Program-made: the position numbers and the translations under genes
Part shown: positions 43,448 through 55,005 of the stretch, in pieces
How the letters are laid out: each line of letters starts with the position of its first letter
Numbering within the stretch: the stretch's first letter is position 1
Assembly: GCA_964036295.1 (NCBI GenBank)
Contig: OZ038462.1
Location: 18,295,264-18,359,263, forward strand
DNA from: Plumapathes pennacea
Lineage: Eukaryota > Cnidaria > Anthozoa > Antipatharia > Myriopathidae
Direction of reading: 5' to 3'
DNA length: 64,000 nucleotides
Notes under the pieces: model-generated
What the model was told of the DNA's origin: nothing
Databases searched by the model: none
The model's input: the letters and a program-made list of their open reading frames with translations, nothing else

Positions 43448-44440
43448 TTAGTTATGACTTTGAACATGCTCCTGCATGTCTTCCTGAAGGGCAAAATATT
43501 CACAACACACATCACACTCATAAGCATACTTAAAAAACCTGTAAAGGTCTTCATCTCTGTGCTTCAAAAAGTGTTGTGACAGTTTGTCTTTAACAGTGAA
43601 CGTTTCACTGCATATTTCACATGTGTAGCACTTTTCTTTATTGTGTTGAAGTTTCTTGTTAGGTGTGTGTACACATTGGTGCTGCATTGCACTATATTTC
43701 CATGTAAAAGCTTTACCACATTTGTCACACTTGTGGGGTTTTTCTCCTGTATCTACAAGTTGGTGGGTGGCCAGGTTACTCTTGTCTCTAGAAGCTTTAT
43801 CACATTTATCACACTTGTGAAGCTTCTCTCCTGTATGTACAGGCTGATGTGTGGCCAGGCTACTTTTGTGTGTAAAAGTTTTAGCACATTTGTCACACTT
43901 GTGAGGCTTTTCCCCTGTATGAACAAGTTGGTGCCTGGCCAATCTACCTTTGAGTGTAAAAGCTTTACCACATTTGTCACACTTATGGGGCTTATCAGCT
44001 TTATGTACAAGTCGATGTTTGGCCAGGTTACTCTTATGCGCAAAAGCTTTACCACATTTATCACACTTGTGGGGTTTTTCTCCTGTATGTACAAGTTGGT
44101 GCATGGCCAGGCTACTCTTGTGTGTAAAAGCTTTACCACATTTGTCACACTTGTGGGGTTTTTCTCCTGTATGTACAAGTTGGTGCTTGGCCAGGTTACT
44201 CTTCTGTGTAAAAGCTTTACCACATTTATCACACTTGTGGGGTTTTTCTCCTGTGTGTACAAGTTGATGCTTGGCCAGGTCACTCTTCCATGCAAAAGCT
44301 TTACTGCATTTGTCACACTTGTGGGGTTTTTCTCCTGTGTGTACAAGTTGATGCTTGGCCAGGTCACTCTTCCATGCAAAAGCTTTACAGCATTTGTCAC
44401 ATTTGTGGGGTTTTTCTCCTGTATGTACAAGTTGGTGCAT
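43448..44440 (-). CDS. C2H2 zinc-finger protein, paralogue A (main ORF)
   Basis: This is a 330-codon frame with nine tandem C2H2 fingers joined by HTGEKPHKC linkers and two divergent C-terminal fingers (YTCEICSETF and YECDVCCEYF). Such arrays bind DNA in the nucleus through residues at helix positions -1, 2, 3 and 6, which vary here between fingers (for example AWKSDLAKH, THKSSLAMH). The eighth finger is degenerate (KASRDKSNLATHQLVD, last His lost). The same frame extends upstream to 44779 but is cut by TAG at 44456-44458, where relatives have CAG, so a full-length product would be truncated. Translation from the ATG at 44440 is possible. No KRAB, SCAN or BTB domain is seen. Confidence 0.7.
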   Translation of the reverse strand: MHQLVHTGEKPHKCDKCCKAFAWKSDLAKHQLVHTGEKPHKCDKCSKAFAWKSDLAKHQLVHTGEKPHKCDKCGKAFTQKSNLAKHQLVHTGEKPHKCDKCGKAFTHKSSLAMHQLVHTGEKPHKCDKCGKAFAHKSNLAKHRLVHKADKPHKCDKCGKAFTLKGRLARHQLVHTGEKPHKCDKCAKTFTHKSSLATHQPVHTGEKLHKCDKCDKASRDKSNLATHQLVDTGEKPHKCDKCGKAFTWKYSAMQHQCVHTPNKKLQHNKEKCYTCEICSETFTVKDKLSQHFLKHRDEDLYRFFKYAYECDVCCEYFALQEDMQEHVQSHN

Positions 44441-44455
44441 GGCCAGGTTACTCTT

Positions 44456-45030
44456 CTATGTAAAATCTTTACCACATTTGTCACATTTGTGGGGTTTTTC
44501 TCCTGTATGTACAAGTTGGTGCATGGCCAGGCTACCCTTCTGTGTAAAAGCTTTACCACATTTATCACACTTGTAGGGCTTCTCTCCTGTGTGTACAAGT
44601 TGATGCGTGGCCAGGTGACCCTTCCGTGTAAAAACTTTACCACATTTGTCACACTTGTGGGGTTTCTCTCCCATGTGTCGAAGTTTGTGGTGAGTTAAGT
44701 CAGACTTCCATGTAAAAGCTTTACCACATTTAGCACACTTGTGAGGCTTCTCTCTTGTACGTACAAGTTGTTTGGCCATGTTCTTCTTATATGCAAAAGC
44801 TTTAATGCATTTATCACACTTGTCAAGATTTTCTCCAGTACAGTATGTACAAGTTGGTACAGGGCCAGGTTCACCTTCTGTGGAAAAGTTTTAGCGCATC
44901 TATCACTCTTGTGGATTTTTCTCCTGTGTGTACAAATTGGTTCATGGTCAGTCCACTCTCTTCTTTGCAAAAGTGGTGGATATGATGGACCCTCCCCCCT
45001 CCTTCTCCTATCTTCAAATGGATGCATTGA
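44456..45030 (-). pseudogene. Paralogue A, N-terminal finger remnants
   Basis: From the ATG at 44779 three intact fingers and part of a fourth are encoded before the premature TAG at 44456-44458. Farther upstream, to about 45030, fingers are recognisable but out of frame. A 5-bp CTGTA insertion between the QLVH codons and TGEK changes the frame at about 44838-44845, and the same insertion occurs in the other two paralogues. Confidence 0.65.
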
Positions 45031-45685
45031 TACAAAGTGGGGTTAGACCACCCCTCCACATAAATTTAAAATCAAGTTTATATTAAAGTTGATATACATG
45101 GATATGGCAGTATTTCTGGTAAAATGACAAATGCACTTTCAAGTCACCACATATTACCACAGACTACAACAAAAGCTACATCAAACTAAGGGGCGGCTTG
45201 ACTGCATATTTGTCTATCCATTTTATATACCGTTTCAAAAAGCTAGGGGAGGGGTCATCTAGCTCCACTGCATATTAGTGTATCAACTTCATAAGTTTCA
45301 AGGGTATGTGTACAGCACTACACTTCCAAATGTCCATGTTATGAGATACTTTTATGTTCATTTCAATATCGGATAACACATTCTTTCGTGTAAAGCTGTG
45401 GGAGGCTTTTTTTGGACGTCATAAAATGGCAGGTACATTTCCTCTGGGCTTCAAACTGACTTAATTTGTGACTTGGACAGTGCCTTTTCATTTCCTTCTA
45501 TTTTCCCCAAACAATAACTGTCAGAACTTGTCAATGTTTACGGGAGGTTTGATGGAATCTTTTCCTGACGTTAAGGAACGGCATGTACACTTTAATTTGT
45601 TTTGTATGCTGTGACTTGTTTTCAAAAGCCATCGATGACAATTGAATTTTTACACCAACTTTTAACCATCAACCAGCCATCATTT

Positions 45686-45891
45686 AACTCTTTCACTCCC
45701 AAGCTCAAAATTCAGATTCTCCCAACTTTTTAAGAAGAAAATATGAGTGGTGTAATGAGAATTCATAGTTCAATAAACTACTATGAGAGTAAGCTATCAA
45801 AAGCCAAGTTCTTACTGTAATTTATAATTAATTTCTAGTGAGAAACTGAAGGAGAAAATTGAAGTTGATCACTCTTGGGAGTAAAAGGAGT
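45686..45891. mobile_element. MITE with CTTTCACTCCCAAG ends (block A)
   Basis: CTCTTTCACTCCCAAG at the left mirrors CTTGGGAGTAAAAGGAG at the right. The block B counterpart (about 50717-50901) has lost its left end, so the insertion predates the block duplication. Confidence 0.65.
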
Positions 45892-47011
45892 GAACATTTT
45901 GACAGCCTGTTATGGATTGTCTGCCTCCCGAACGCTAGTTTCCATAACACTTCACTTTAATCACTTGGACTTTGATCACACATATACAAATCACTCGCTC
46001 GCTCACTTCTCTATCGTGGACTGTTCCATCTAACCTCGTGGTTGTAGATGCCTTATTGTTACATCTCTTACTTTCTTATTGGCTATTGATCAATAGTTGT
46101 CAATCACAATTAACGTTCTTAAATCCCAGATAAACTTAAACTAATTATAAATTCGTGAGCCCCAGTCCCTGACGATTCGAAAGAACGGAATTATGTCAAG
46201 ATGAAACCTCCCATATAAAATTGCATGTCCATGGAACATAGTCAGCCTGCTTAGCTAGTTTTCATGCAGTTAGACAGATTGATAGTTTTAAATTTCTTGT
46301 GTACACTGCAATTAGATAGTCATACTTCTATGCAGTGTTTACTGCATCTTCAGACACTTTCATCTCCAGGAAGAAACCTATCTTTTTTCGACAATTCTCA
46401 TCCTTTCAGGGTGCTTAGCCATGCCAGCTTCTTTTAAAATGTGCAAGTTTGGAGATCTGCTTGGAAATTTGCTTTCCATTTTCATCTCTTTTCTTCCGAA
46501 TTTTTTCAAAAAATAATATAGTTTCTGGAACAATATTTTTGAACTTCCAGTTTTAAGCAAACTCTTCACAACTTTTGATGCCCAGGTGATGCGAGCGAAC
46601 GAAAATTATACGTCACGATAAAACCTCCCATTTAAAACACGTCACATGCCGTCCAGTTTGGAAATGTATTGAATTCGAATGCTTCTTTATCCACATTTTT
46701 ATTCGGAGGATTAAAAGTTATACCACCTTCTCGGCGCGGATAAATGTATCCGCTGGATAACGACTGGATTAGAACTATCCAAGCTTCGAACAACCGAATT
46801 GGTATATGCAACGGATAAACTTCATTCGCTGGATAGCGGGGGTTTTATACAATCTACTCTGGTTGGTACCCGAGGACACGGACAAAGCACACACTACTCT
46901 AGAATAAAACGCCAAACAGTGCAAGAATAAGAAAATAACTGACGTCTCCAACTGTCTAAGCCTGTCTTATAATACAGGTTCTTGTTTGACAGATATATCT
47001 CACTTACTTAC

Positions 47012-47241
47012 CTTTATAAACCGTAGATATTCTCTAATAACTGTGACAGCAACGACCCAAGTTTCACCACACTGATTCACGTGCACACGAACGCGAGCTT
47101 GTTGACCAGGCCTGGGAAAGAACCCGTATGTTCGCGCCGATTTCTCGTGGACTGGTAAAACTCGTCCCAGTGTCCAACGATGGGTTTTTTGTAGGATGTG
47201 TAACGTTGGCGTTCGGTCAGCCTCGGTTTGGGTGATCAGAG
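47012..47241 (-). other. Candidate 5' leader exon of paralogue A
   Basis: On the minus strand about 75 codons stay open without ATG and end at a strong donor (TATAAAG|GTAAGTAAG, 47012/47011). The block B copy at 51703-51474 is also open over the same frame and ends at AAAG|GTTAGT. Most differences between copies change amino acids, which argues for a 5' UTR exon rather than conserved protein. Confidence 0.4.
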
Positions 47242-47311
47242 ATCAATACGCACTCAAAGTTGGACTTTAAGAGAGGACATGTCCCCATGTCCATGACTTA
47301 ATCAACTGGTT

Positions 47312-48095
47312 TTTGACTTAATCAAACACTGTGGCAATCATTTCTTTAGAACTCTTCGCTGCCGAATCCCTGAACCAGAACAAGATCATCCTAAGCTGGC
47401 AAGGTTCCAGCATTCCACATTACAGACCCCTTCAAGGATTTCAATGCATTATGGGTAATCGATGAACGACAGTGTTACAATGGTTGGCCTTTCAGCCTTG
47501 TGTAAAAATAATACATTTCTCAGAAGAATATCAACAACCTTTTATTCAAGGAAAGCTGCCGCAGTTCAATGCAACAATCTTGATGTGGCGCCACCCCCAT
47601 ATTTTAGCAACTTTGCTACAATGTATCTAGTCCACACTTTTTCATATTAATTCTCTTAGGACTGCAGGGAGAGGTCATGTCAAAAGTCAGAATTAACAGA
47701 TGCAAAACCAGATGCATCATAAACACCAACCATAAACAACAGTAACAAAACACGCAATAACGTAACTGGGAATGTCAAAAACACAATGTTCTTTCAGCAA
47801 GTTCCACAACTACGTGGAAAATATTAATCCTAAAACCAAACCTATAAAGTGCAGAGACTATTTAACACTCTACGTCCTTTATTTCAAACCGAAGTCACAG
47901 ATCATCATTATTAGGCAATTAAAACAGGCCTTTTATAGCTAAAGTTGCATGACCCACAAATTATTCAACATGTGATCATATTAACATCATAATCTCAGCC
48001 TTTCTGAGATTCAGAAATATCAAAATGTATACAGAAATTGCAACCTTTCTGGTAAATAGCATTTTTAAAAACATCAATTTGCCAGTCACTGTATC
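47312..48095. other. 3' flank of paralogue B, no gene
   Basis: 47340-47660 matches 57950-58150 downstream of paralogue C, so the duplicated unit extends this far in B and C. The matching part is not present beside A, where the dispersed repeat at 42207-43032 adjoins. No coding region is supported. Confidence 0.5.
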
Positions 48096-48506
48096 AACAA
48101 AGATTGATAAGATTTCCATGGGAAATGCCATACACGTAACAGGTCAAAAAGGTATTACATTTTGTATAATCATGTTTTCAACATACAGCCCATACATCAA
48201 ATTCATAAATGACTGATCTTGCGGAAGGCATGGGCGAGCTTCACCAAACTGAGGCTACGGGAACATCAGCACAAGATGAGTCAGTGCTTTGGCATCTTTT
48301 TATATTCAGAATTGCTACATTTTTATTGAGAACACCCCAAACACAAAAAAGGCATTATTACTATCAAGTAAATATCTCTGATTCAAGATTCATGTGGGAG
48401 AGTGATGCCCTTAACTAGCCTCAAAGTTTTATGAAACTCGCCTTATGCTATGGACAAGTAAACCCAAAAAATTGTTTTACCATTTTACTGTTTTCACTGC
48501 TATGTT

Positions 48507-49505
48507 TTAGTTATGACTTTGAACATGCTCCTCCATGTCTTCCTGAAGGGCAAAATATTCACAACACACATCACACTCATAAGCATACTTAAAAAACCTG
48601 TAAAGGTCTTCATCTCTGTGCTTCAAAAAGTGTTGTGACAGTTTGTCTTTAACAGTGAAGGTTTCACTGCATATTTCACATGTGTAGCACTTTTCTTCAT
48701 TGTGTTGAAGTTTCTTGTTAGGTGTGTCTACACATTGGTGCTGGATTACACCATATTTCTGTGTAAAAGCTTTATCACATTTATCACACTTGTGAGGCTT
48801 CTCTCCTGTATGTACAGGCTGATGTATGGCCAGGCTACTTTTGTGTGTAAAAGTTTTAGCACATTTGTCACACTTGTGAGGCTTTTCCCCTGTATGTACA
48901 AGTTGGTGCCTGGCCAAGCTACTGTTGTGTGTAAAAGCTTTAACACATTTGTCACACTTGTGGGGTTTTTCTCCTGTATGTAAAAGTTGGTGCGTGGCCA
49001 GGCTACTCTTCTGTGTAAAAGCTTTACTGCAATTATCACACTTGTGGGGCTTCTCAGTTGTATGTACAAGTTGGTGCATGGCCAGATTACTCTTCTGTAT
49101 AAAAGCTTTACCACATTTGTCACACTTGTGGGGTTTTTCTCCTGTATGTACAAGTTGATGCACGGCCAGGTTACTCTTGTCTGTAAAAGCTTTACCACAT
49201 TTATCACACTTGTGGGGTTTTTCTCCTGTATGTACAAGATGGTGCCTGGCCAGGTTACTCTTGTTTATAAAAGCTTTACCACATTTGTCACACTTGTGGG
49301 GTTTTTCTCCTGTATGCACAAGTTGGTGCTTGGCCAGCTCACTCTTCCATGCAAAAGATTTACAGCATTTGTCACACTTGTGGGGTTTTTCTCCTGTATG
49401 TAAAAGTTGGTGCTTGGCCAGGCTACTCTTCCATGTAAAAGCTTTACTGCATTTATCACACTTGTGGGGCTTCTCTCTTGTGCATACAAGTTGAAGTTTG
49501 GCCAT
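48507..49505 (-). CDS. C2H2 zinc-finger protein, paralogue B
   Basis: This is 332 codons from ATG, giving nine linker-joined C2H2 fingers followed by the two divergent C-terminal fingers common to the family. The ninth finger ends in VD in place of VH, losing its last zinc ligand. The helices differ from paralogue A (TWKSSLAKH, INKSNLARH, TDKSNLAVH). The frame is open upstream of the ATG to about 49590 and includes a degenerate finger (CDKCGKAIAYKRN). Beyond that an 8-bp insertion shifts the frame and leaves finger remnants to 49690. Probably nuclear and DNA-binding; the target is unknown. Confidence 0.75.
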   Translation of the reverse strand: MAKLQLVCTREKPHKCDKCSKAFTWKSSLAKHQLLHTGEKPHKCDKCCKSFAWKSELAKHQLVHTGEKPHKCDKCGKAFINKSNLARHHLVHTGEKPHKCDKCGKAFTDKSNLAVHQLVHTGEKPHKCDKCGKAFIQKSNLAMHQLVHTTEKPHKCDNCSKAFTQKSSLATHQLLHTGEKPHKCDKCVKAFTHNSSLARHQLVHTGEKPHKCDKCAKTFTHKSSLAIHQPVHTGEKPHKCDKCDKAFTQKYGVIQHQCVDTPNKKLQHNEEKCYTCEICSETFTVKDKLSQHFLKHRDEDLYRFFKYAYECDVCCEYFALQEDMEEHVQSHN

Positions 49506-51473
49506 GTTCCTCTTATATGCAATAGCTTTACCACATTTATCACACTTGTGAAGATTTTCTCCAGTACAGTAATATATAAAAGTTGGTACGGGGCCAGGTT
49601 CACCTTGTGTGCTAACCTTCTACCACAATGATCACTCTTCTGGGTTTTTTCTCCTGTGTGTACAAGTTGGTTCATGGTTAGTCCACTCTCTTCTTTGCAA
49701 AAGTGGTGAATATGATGGACATGAAGATACTCTCCCCCCTCCTTCTCCTATCTTCAAATGGATGCGTGCATACAAAGTGGGGTTAGACCACCCCTCCACC
49801 TAAATCTAAATCTAAGTTTATGTTGATATACACGGACATGGTGGTATTTTTAGTAGAACGACAAATGCACTTTCAAGTCACCACATATTACCACTAAAAC
49901 AAAAGTTACATCAAACTAAGAGAAGCTTGACTGCATATTTGTCTATCCATTTTATATACCATTTCAAAAAGCTAGGGGAGGGGTCATCTAGCTCCACTGC
50001 ATATTAGTGTATCAACTTCATAAGTTTCAAGGGTATGTGTACAGTAAATACTTGCAAATGGCCACTGTCCATGTTATGAGATACTTGTATGTTAGCTTCA
50101 TTATCGGATAACACATTCTTACATGTAGAGCTGTGGGAGGCTTTTTTTGGACGTCATAAAATAGCAGGTACATTTCCTCTGGGCTTCAAACTGACTTAAT
50201 TTGTGACTTGCACAGTGCCTTTTCATATCCTTCTATTTTCCCCAAACGATACCTGTCATGACTTGTCAATGTTTTTGGGAGTTTTTATGGAATCTTTTCC
50301 TGTCGTTAAGTACGGTATGTACACTTCTGCTGGCCATCAAACTTACTTAATTTACAGTGGTGGTAAAGATTTAATTTGCTTTGTACGCTGTGAGGTGACT
50401 TGTTTTCAGAAACCATCGATGACAATTGGATAGTTTTACTTCTGTGCAGTGATTACTGCATCCTAGAGCACCTTTAATTCATCTCTGGGGACCTATATTT
50501 TTCTGGTAACTGAGTCTCACCTTCTCACCGCTTACAGCCATTAAAGGCTTTTTTGTGCTGCTCCGAGTTTCGAAATCTGTGAAATTGTGTCTTTCTTCCT
50601 TGTGTATTCATATCTCTGTGCCCACATCCAAAACTGCTATTCGTTTTCCACGATCTCAATTTGACCACAAAAATTTTCGTTTTTGATATAACTTTTAACC
50701 ATCAACCACCCATCATCAGCTCAAAATTCAGATTCTCCCAACTTTTAAGAAGAAAATACAAGTGGTGTAATGAGAATTCATAGTTCAATCAGCTACTATC
50801 TGAGCAAGCTATCAAAAGCCAAGTTCTTACTGTAATTTATATTTCTAGTGAGAAACTGAAGGAGAAAATTGAAGTTGATCACTCTTGGGAATAAAAGGCT
50901 TAAGTGCAAATACACAGGCAACTTGAACATTTTGACAGCCAGCTGATTCGGAAGAACGGAATTATGTCACAATAAAACCTCCCATATAAAATTGCATGTC
51001 CAGGAAACATAGTCAGCCTGCTTAGCTAGTTTTCATGCAATTTGACAGATTGGTGGCATTGATAAAGTTTTAAATTTCTTCTGTACACTGCAATTAGATA
51101 GTCGTACTTTTATGCAGTGTTTAATGCGTCTTCGGACACTTTCATCTCTTCAATGAAAACAAAAAAAAAGAAAAAAAAAAAAAGTGGGTGGCGTATAAGT
51201 TACCATGTGGTAACTTCAACGCCACCAAAACGTCTGGGGTGGCGCACAAGCTACTTAATCCCACACTACTTTAGAATAAAACGCCAAACAGTGCAAGAAT
51301 AAGCGACGGAGAAAGAACATAACTATACTGAACACATACAAGCTTTCAAAACCTGTGCCAGCCGTTGCATCTCTTGAATGTTGACACTAGAACGAAATAA
51401 CTGACGTCTCGAATTGTCTAAGTCTGTCTTATAATACAGGTTCTTGTTTGACAGATATATCTCACTTACTAAC

Positions 51474-51703
51474 CTTTATAAATCGTACATATTCTCTAAT
51501 AACTGTGACAGCAACGACCCAAGTTTCACCACACTGATTTACGTGCACACGAATGCGAGCTTGTTGACCAGGCCTGGGAAAGAACCCGTATGTTAGCGCC
51601 GATTTCTCGTGGACTGATAAAACTCGTCCCAGTGCCTTACGATGGGTTTTTCGTAGGATGTGTAACGTTGGCGTTCGGTCAGCGTCGGTTTGGGTGATAA
51701 GAG
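51474..51703 (-). other. Candidate 5' leader exon of paralogue B
   Basis: This is the homologue of 47012-47241. The frame is open through RVHVNQCGETWVVAVTVIRE in both copies, the donor here is AAAG|GTTAGT, and no ATG lies in the frame. Confidence 0.4.
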
Positions 51704-51897
51704 ATCAATACGCACTCAACGTTGGACTCAACTGACCCACTATCCCCTCCTTTAAGAGAGGACATGTCCCCATGTCCACGACTTAATCAACTGGTTTTGT
51801 AATCACTCTTAAACTTCTTAGTAATCAGCAACAAAGTCATTCAACCACGCAGATAGCTGTATGTCTGTGAGGTCTGTCAGCTGGCATGGATTCTTCA

Positions 51898-51925
51898 CAG
51901 GACAAGACAAGACAAGACAACTTTT
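51898..51925 (-). mobile_element. Retroelement tail remnant, (TTGTC)n
   Basis: A few GACAA units (plus sense) directly precede CTTTTACTAGAAATACGATA, a phrase repeated near 16288 and 56169. This resembles the 3' tail of a minus-strand retroelement family. No body was delimited. Confidence 0.4.
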
Positions 51926-52100
51926 ACTAGAAATACGATATTCGCAGAGGTCCCACGCCCAAGTAATCGATTATGTATGACACTGCTTAGAGCTCTCATG
52001 TACTGTATGCTTTCACTACACATCTCAATATTATATAATGTAATTAAAGGCGGATGACACTATATTAGCATTTACATGATAGTGGCACGTGTCCCATTCC

Positions 52101-52485
52101 GGAGAGTACTCATCATAATTTTGGGTGGGGGTGTGCCACCTGGACCTGAAAACCACTTACCCTATTTCAGACTAAAATATCTGACTTACTATACCCATTT
52201 AGACCTGACTCCATAAATATATACCCTATTTCAGACCTGACTCCAAAATGTAATACCATATTTCAGACCTATTTTAGAGATTTATTTCTTTTGCATCAAT
52301 TTCCGCCCTGTGTTTTTTTCCATTTGCTGTGCATTGTCTGCTGTGACACATTTCTATTAAAATCATACCCTATCCCAGGTCAAAAAGGCAAAATCTATAC
52401 CCTATTTCAGACTAAAAATATTTGAAAACGATACCCTTTGGGGCGGCACATACCTATATGGCATAGTACTCCCCCCTCCCCTCCC
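52101..52485. mobile_element. MITE-like element with internal CCTATTTCAGACC repeats
   Basis: The left end (GGAGAGTACTCAT ... GTGTGCCACC) is mirrored imperfectly by the right end (GGCGGCACATACC ... ATAGTACTCCCCCC). The interior holds several diverged copies of ACCCTATTTCAGACCTGACT. No coding capacity is present. Confidence 0.5.
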
Positions 52486-54132
52486 CGGGATCCCACTGCT
52501 GTTTGAAGAGTACAGTAATTTTATTATATAATATGTAGGGTGGTCTTAAAAGAAGGAAGTTCTTATGATATTATTCATCATGCCATGTCCATTTCACAGT
52601 AATTTATTCTGTCTCATAAGAAAGTATACATAGTCAGTCTTTGCACTACATTCATTGGTGAAAGACTGTATATTACATACTTCTCAAGTACCTGTAGGTT
52701 ACATTATACTTCTCAGAAGCAAATTGATATGCATGTGTTGCCCAGTACATGTACAAACACACAAAATCCCATGCCAGAGAAATATAGCCCTAACCCTATA
52801 CTCTCCTGTGAGTAAAAATGGAAAAATGAATTATAAATATTTAATAATTTTACAGAATATTAGACAAATGAAAGTCAGGTTTGCACATTATCCACAACTG
52901 TAAGATGCTGTGAGACATGAGAAGAGCATCAGTTTAGTACTGTATTGAAATTCTTATCTTAAATTTAAAAAGTGTTTTCTGTGGCTTGAGATACTATGTG
53001 TTGGCGGGGTAACAGTTTAGACAATATCTCACCAGATGTCATGCAGGTGCATGGAAAAAAACTTGTTCAAAAGAAAACTTATTAAACTATATCATTATAA
53101 TTCTATCTAGGAAAAGAAAGAAATTAATGCTAGTAAAGAGCTGGCTGAAGTGAAATGAAACTGTGGTAAATGCAAATGACTTGTTTGGCTTATACATAAT
53201 TATTATGTATCTTTGCAAATGGATTTTTGACTTTCAGTCTACTGAAGGCATTGACTTGTCAGGGCATTATCTAATTGAACTTGTTTAGATTATGGCAATT
53301 TTTTTCTGCCCACACCAGCTACTAACACAGTAAATCTCTTCTGAACATTACTTTATACACAGTAATGTATAAAGTACAGCTAAACTGCTAATTCAAAAAT
53401 GCAAAAGGAAATGCAGCAATAAATTACATTCTTTTCCTGGTGCCAAATTGACAAAATAATCATTCATAACAATTTCTAGTTTACTAAACATCATTTCTGT
53501 TTATTTATATATACATTTTATATTAGTGTAAGGGGGGGGGGGGGGGGGGGGGTTAGTAAGATAAAGAAGTAAACACAAACAAAGACTGTATATGGAAAGT
53601 AGTGGCCAGGTTTGGAAAGTTTAGCCCAACATAAAAAATACAGTTCAAATAACATTTGACTTATAGTACTTATACAGTGTTATACAGTACATGATAAAAA
53701 CAGCTGAGCAGTTAAAAAAAAACTGCCTACTTAAACCAGAACTCACAAGTTTTTGCAATGTATAATTTCACAGAGGACAAATATTTTGATGTTTTTTTGA
53801 TAAACTGAAATCATGGTTTCTAGTGCTGCAATTTTAATAAACACAGTTCTCTCTAATCAAATGCACAGAAACGCCAACTTCTTCTGTGTGAGTGATATAT
53901 ATGTTGTGATTTTGTCTATAAAGCAAGTTAATTACTTGTTAAGTGGTAAATTAACCTCTGCACTGTATGACACTGGAAGTTAATTTAACTGTCAAGACTC
54001 AAACGGTCAGAACAGTTTTCTGTCGTGAAAATTAATAGCATCACAACAACAAAGCTTTATCGCGGCCACAAAATGTCCGATAAGCTCGAAGCAATGCATA
54101 ACGGACGAGTTGAGTGAAGAAAGTAAATAGAC
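52486..54132. other. AT-rich intergenic; G homopolymer at 53532-53552
   Basis: No gene is seen. The 21-bp G run interrupts otherwise AT-rich sequence and is a likely site of length error or polymorphism. Confidence 0.5.
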
Positions 54133-54144
54133 GTGTATTACCTG

Positions 54145-54680
54145 CCCCTTGGAGCTATCGGCTGGCCTTCAAGCACTATTTTAGCTTATTTTCTGTCCTC
54201 CTGCTGTTCGTACAGAGCCGGGTTGTCAGGGTTAGCCCATCCACGGCTATGCAGATATTGTTGCCTCTGGAATTTGCCTCATTTTGAGCCTGAAGCCTGC
54301 GGGCCTCTTGTGCAATCGTTTCATTGTGGCGTCGGAAAGCAGCTCGTTGTCGAGCGGCTTTCACGAGCTGTTCTTTTGCCTGAGTTGTTTCTTGGGCCAG
54401 TTTCTGCCTATGATGCTCCCGATCAGCTGCTCTCTTTCCTGGGTTGTCTCCTGAGCTCGTTTCTGCTGATAATGCTCTCGGTCATACCGTTGCTTCACGC
54501 TTTTTTGGCAGCGACAGCACTGTCTGTTTGCCGTCTGCGCTCGAGACGGATACACCGCTCCTGCCTTGTCTTACGAATTCGTCTTAGTCTCGCTTGTTCT
54601 CTTCGTTTTTGAAGACAAACTTGTTTCTTCTCTTGAGAGTGTTCGGTTTGATTCTTCGCTTGATTCATACTTGCCTCCTA
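54145..54680 (-). pseudogene. Helitron N-terminal relic
   Basis: On the minus strand, from about 54660: QKRREQARLRR (as in the Helitron at 23098), then frame-shifted DREHYQQKRAQETTQERE-like repeats. HNETIAQEARRLQAQN and SRGWANPDNPALYEQQ follow, the latter matching NRGWANPETPLFNEQ of the larger copy. It ends at GGGGCAG|GTAAT, the same donor context as at 18637. Several frameshifts and stops are present, and the DUF6570 domain is deleted. Confidence 0.65.
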
Positions 54681-54687
54681 TACAGTG

Positions 54688-54706
54688 TCCGTTGCTTCGC
54701 AACGGA
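54688..54706. repeat. Perfect 19-bp palindrome
   Basis: TCCGTTGCTTCGCAACGGA can form an 8-bp stem with a 3-nt loop. It lies upstream of the relic above. Confidence 0.8.
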
Positions 54707-54719
54707 CCAGCAGAACACC

Positions 54720-55005
54720 ACGTGATCAACCCAGCAGACACCGCGGTGCGGGAAGGTCGCCCGTGAACGAAAAACATTAAAACACGAGATTCGAGGTCGC
54801 GAGAGGAAAGAGCCTGGGAACGAGGTTAGAGTGTTCTACCCAGCAAACCCCGCGCGTGATTCTGTTTCGAGTTTCTACCCAGCAGGCCCCGCTGCGCGGG
54901 GAAGTGATTTTCTTCCGATGTTTTTCCCAGCAAACCCCGCTGCGCGGGGAGGTCGCCCGTGAACGAAAAACATTAAAAAACGACATGGTGTTCAGATTAG
55001 TACCC
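54720..55005. repeat. Tandem motif cluster with CCCCGC-TGC-GCGGGG hairpins
   Basis: The phrase CCCAGCA(A/G)(A/G)CCCCGC occurs three times, and CCCCGCTGCGCGGGG palindromes lie at 54887-54901 and 54935-54949. The phrase GGTCGCCCGTGAACGAAAAA occurs at 54754 and again at 54950, so the cluster contains a direct repeat of about 200 bp. No protein is supported. It may be the end region of a rolling-circle or other element. Confidence 0.55.

Larger units (their letters stand above)
43064..47310. repeat. Zinc-finger duplication block A
   Basis: This block matches 48096-51790 over the 3' flank, the finger gene, the 5' flank and a leader exon candidate. Shared landmarks include the 3' phrase CATGGGCGAGCTTCACCAAA and the 5' phrase GGACATGTCCCCATGTCCA. 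Block A has a longer stretch at 45900-46150 and 46620-46900 that is absent from B. Confidence 0.75.
48096..51790. repeat. Zinc-finger duplication block B
   Basis: This is the counterpart of 43064-47310 in the same orientation. The blocks are collinear apart from indels in the 5' flank and different finger numbers. Confidence 0.75.

Noticed and set aside
43643-44698. 351-aa plus-strand ORF with Cys/Phe-rich repeats (similar at 62165-62749)
   Set aside because: It is antisense to the C2H2 finger arrays. The 84-bp period keeps several frames open.
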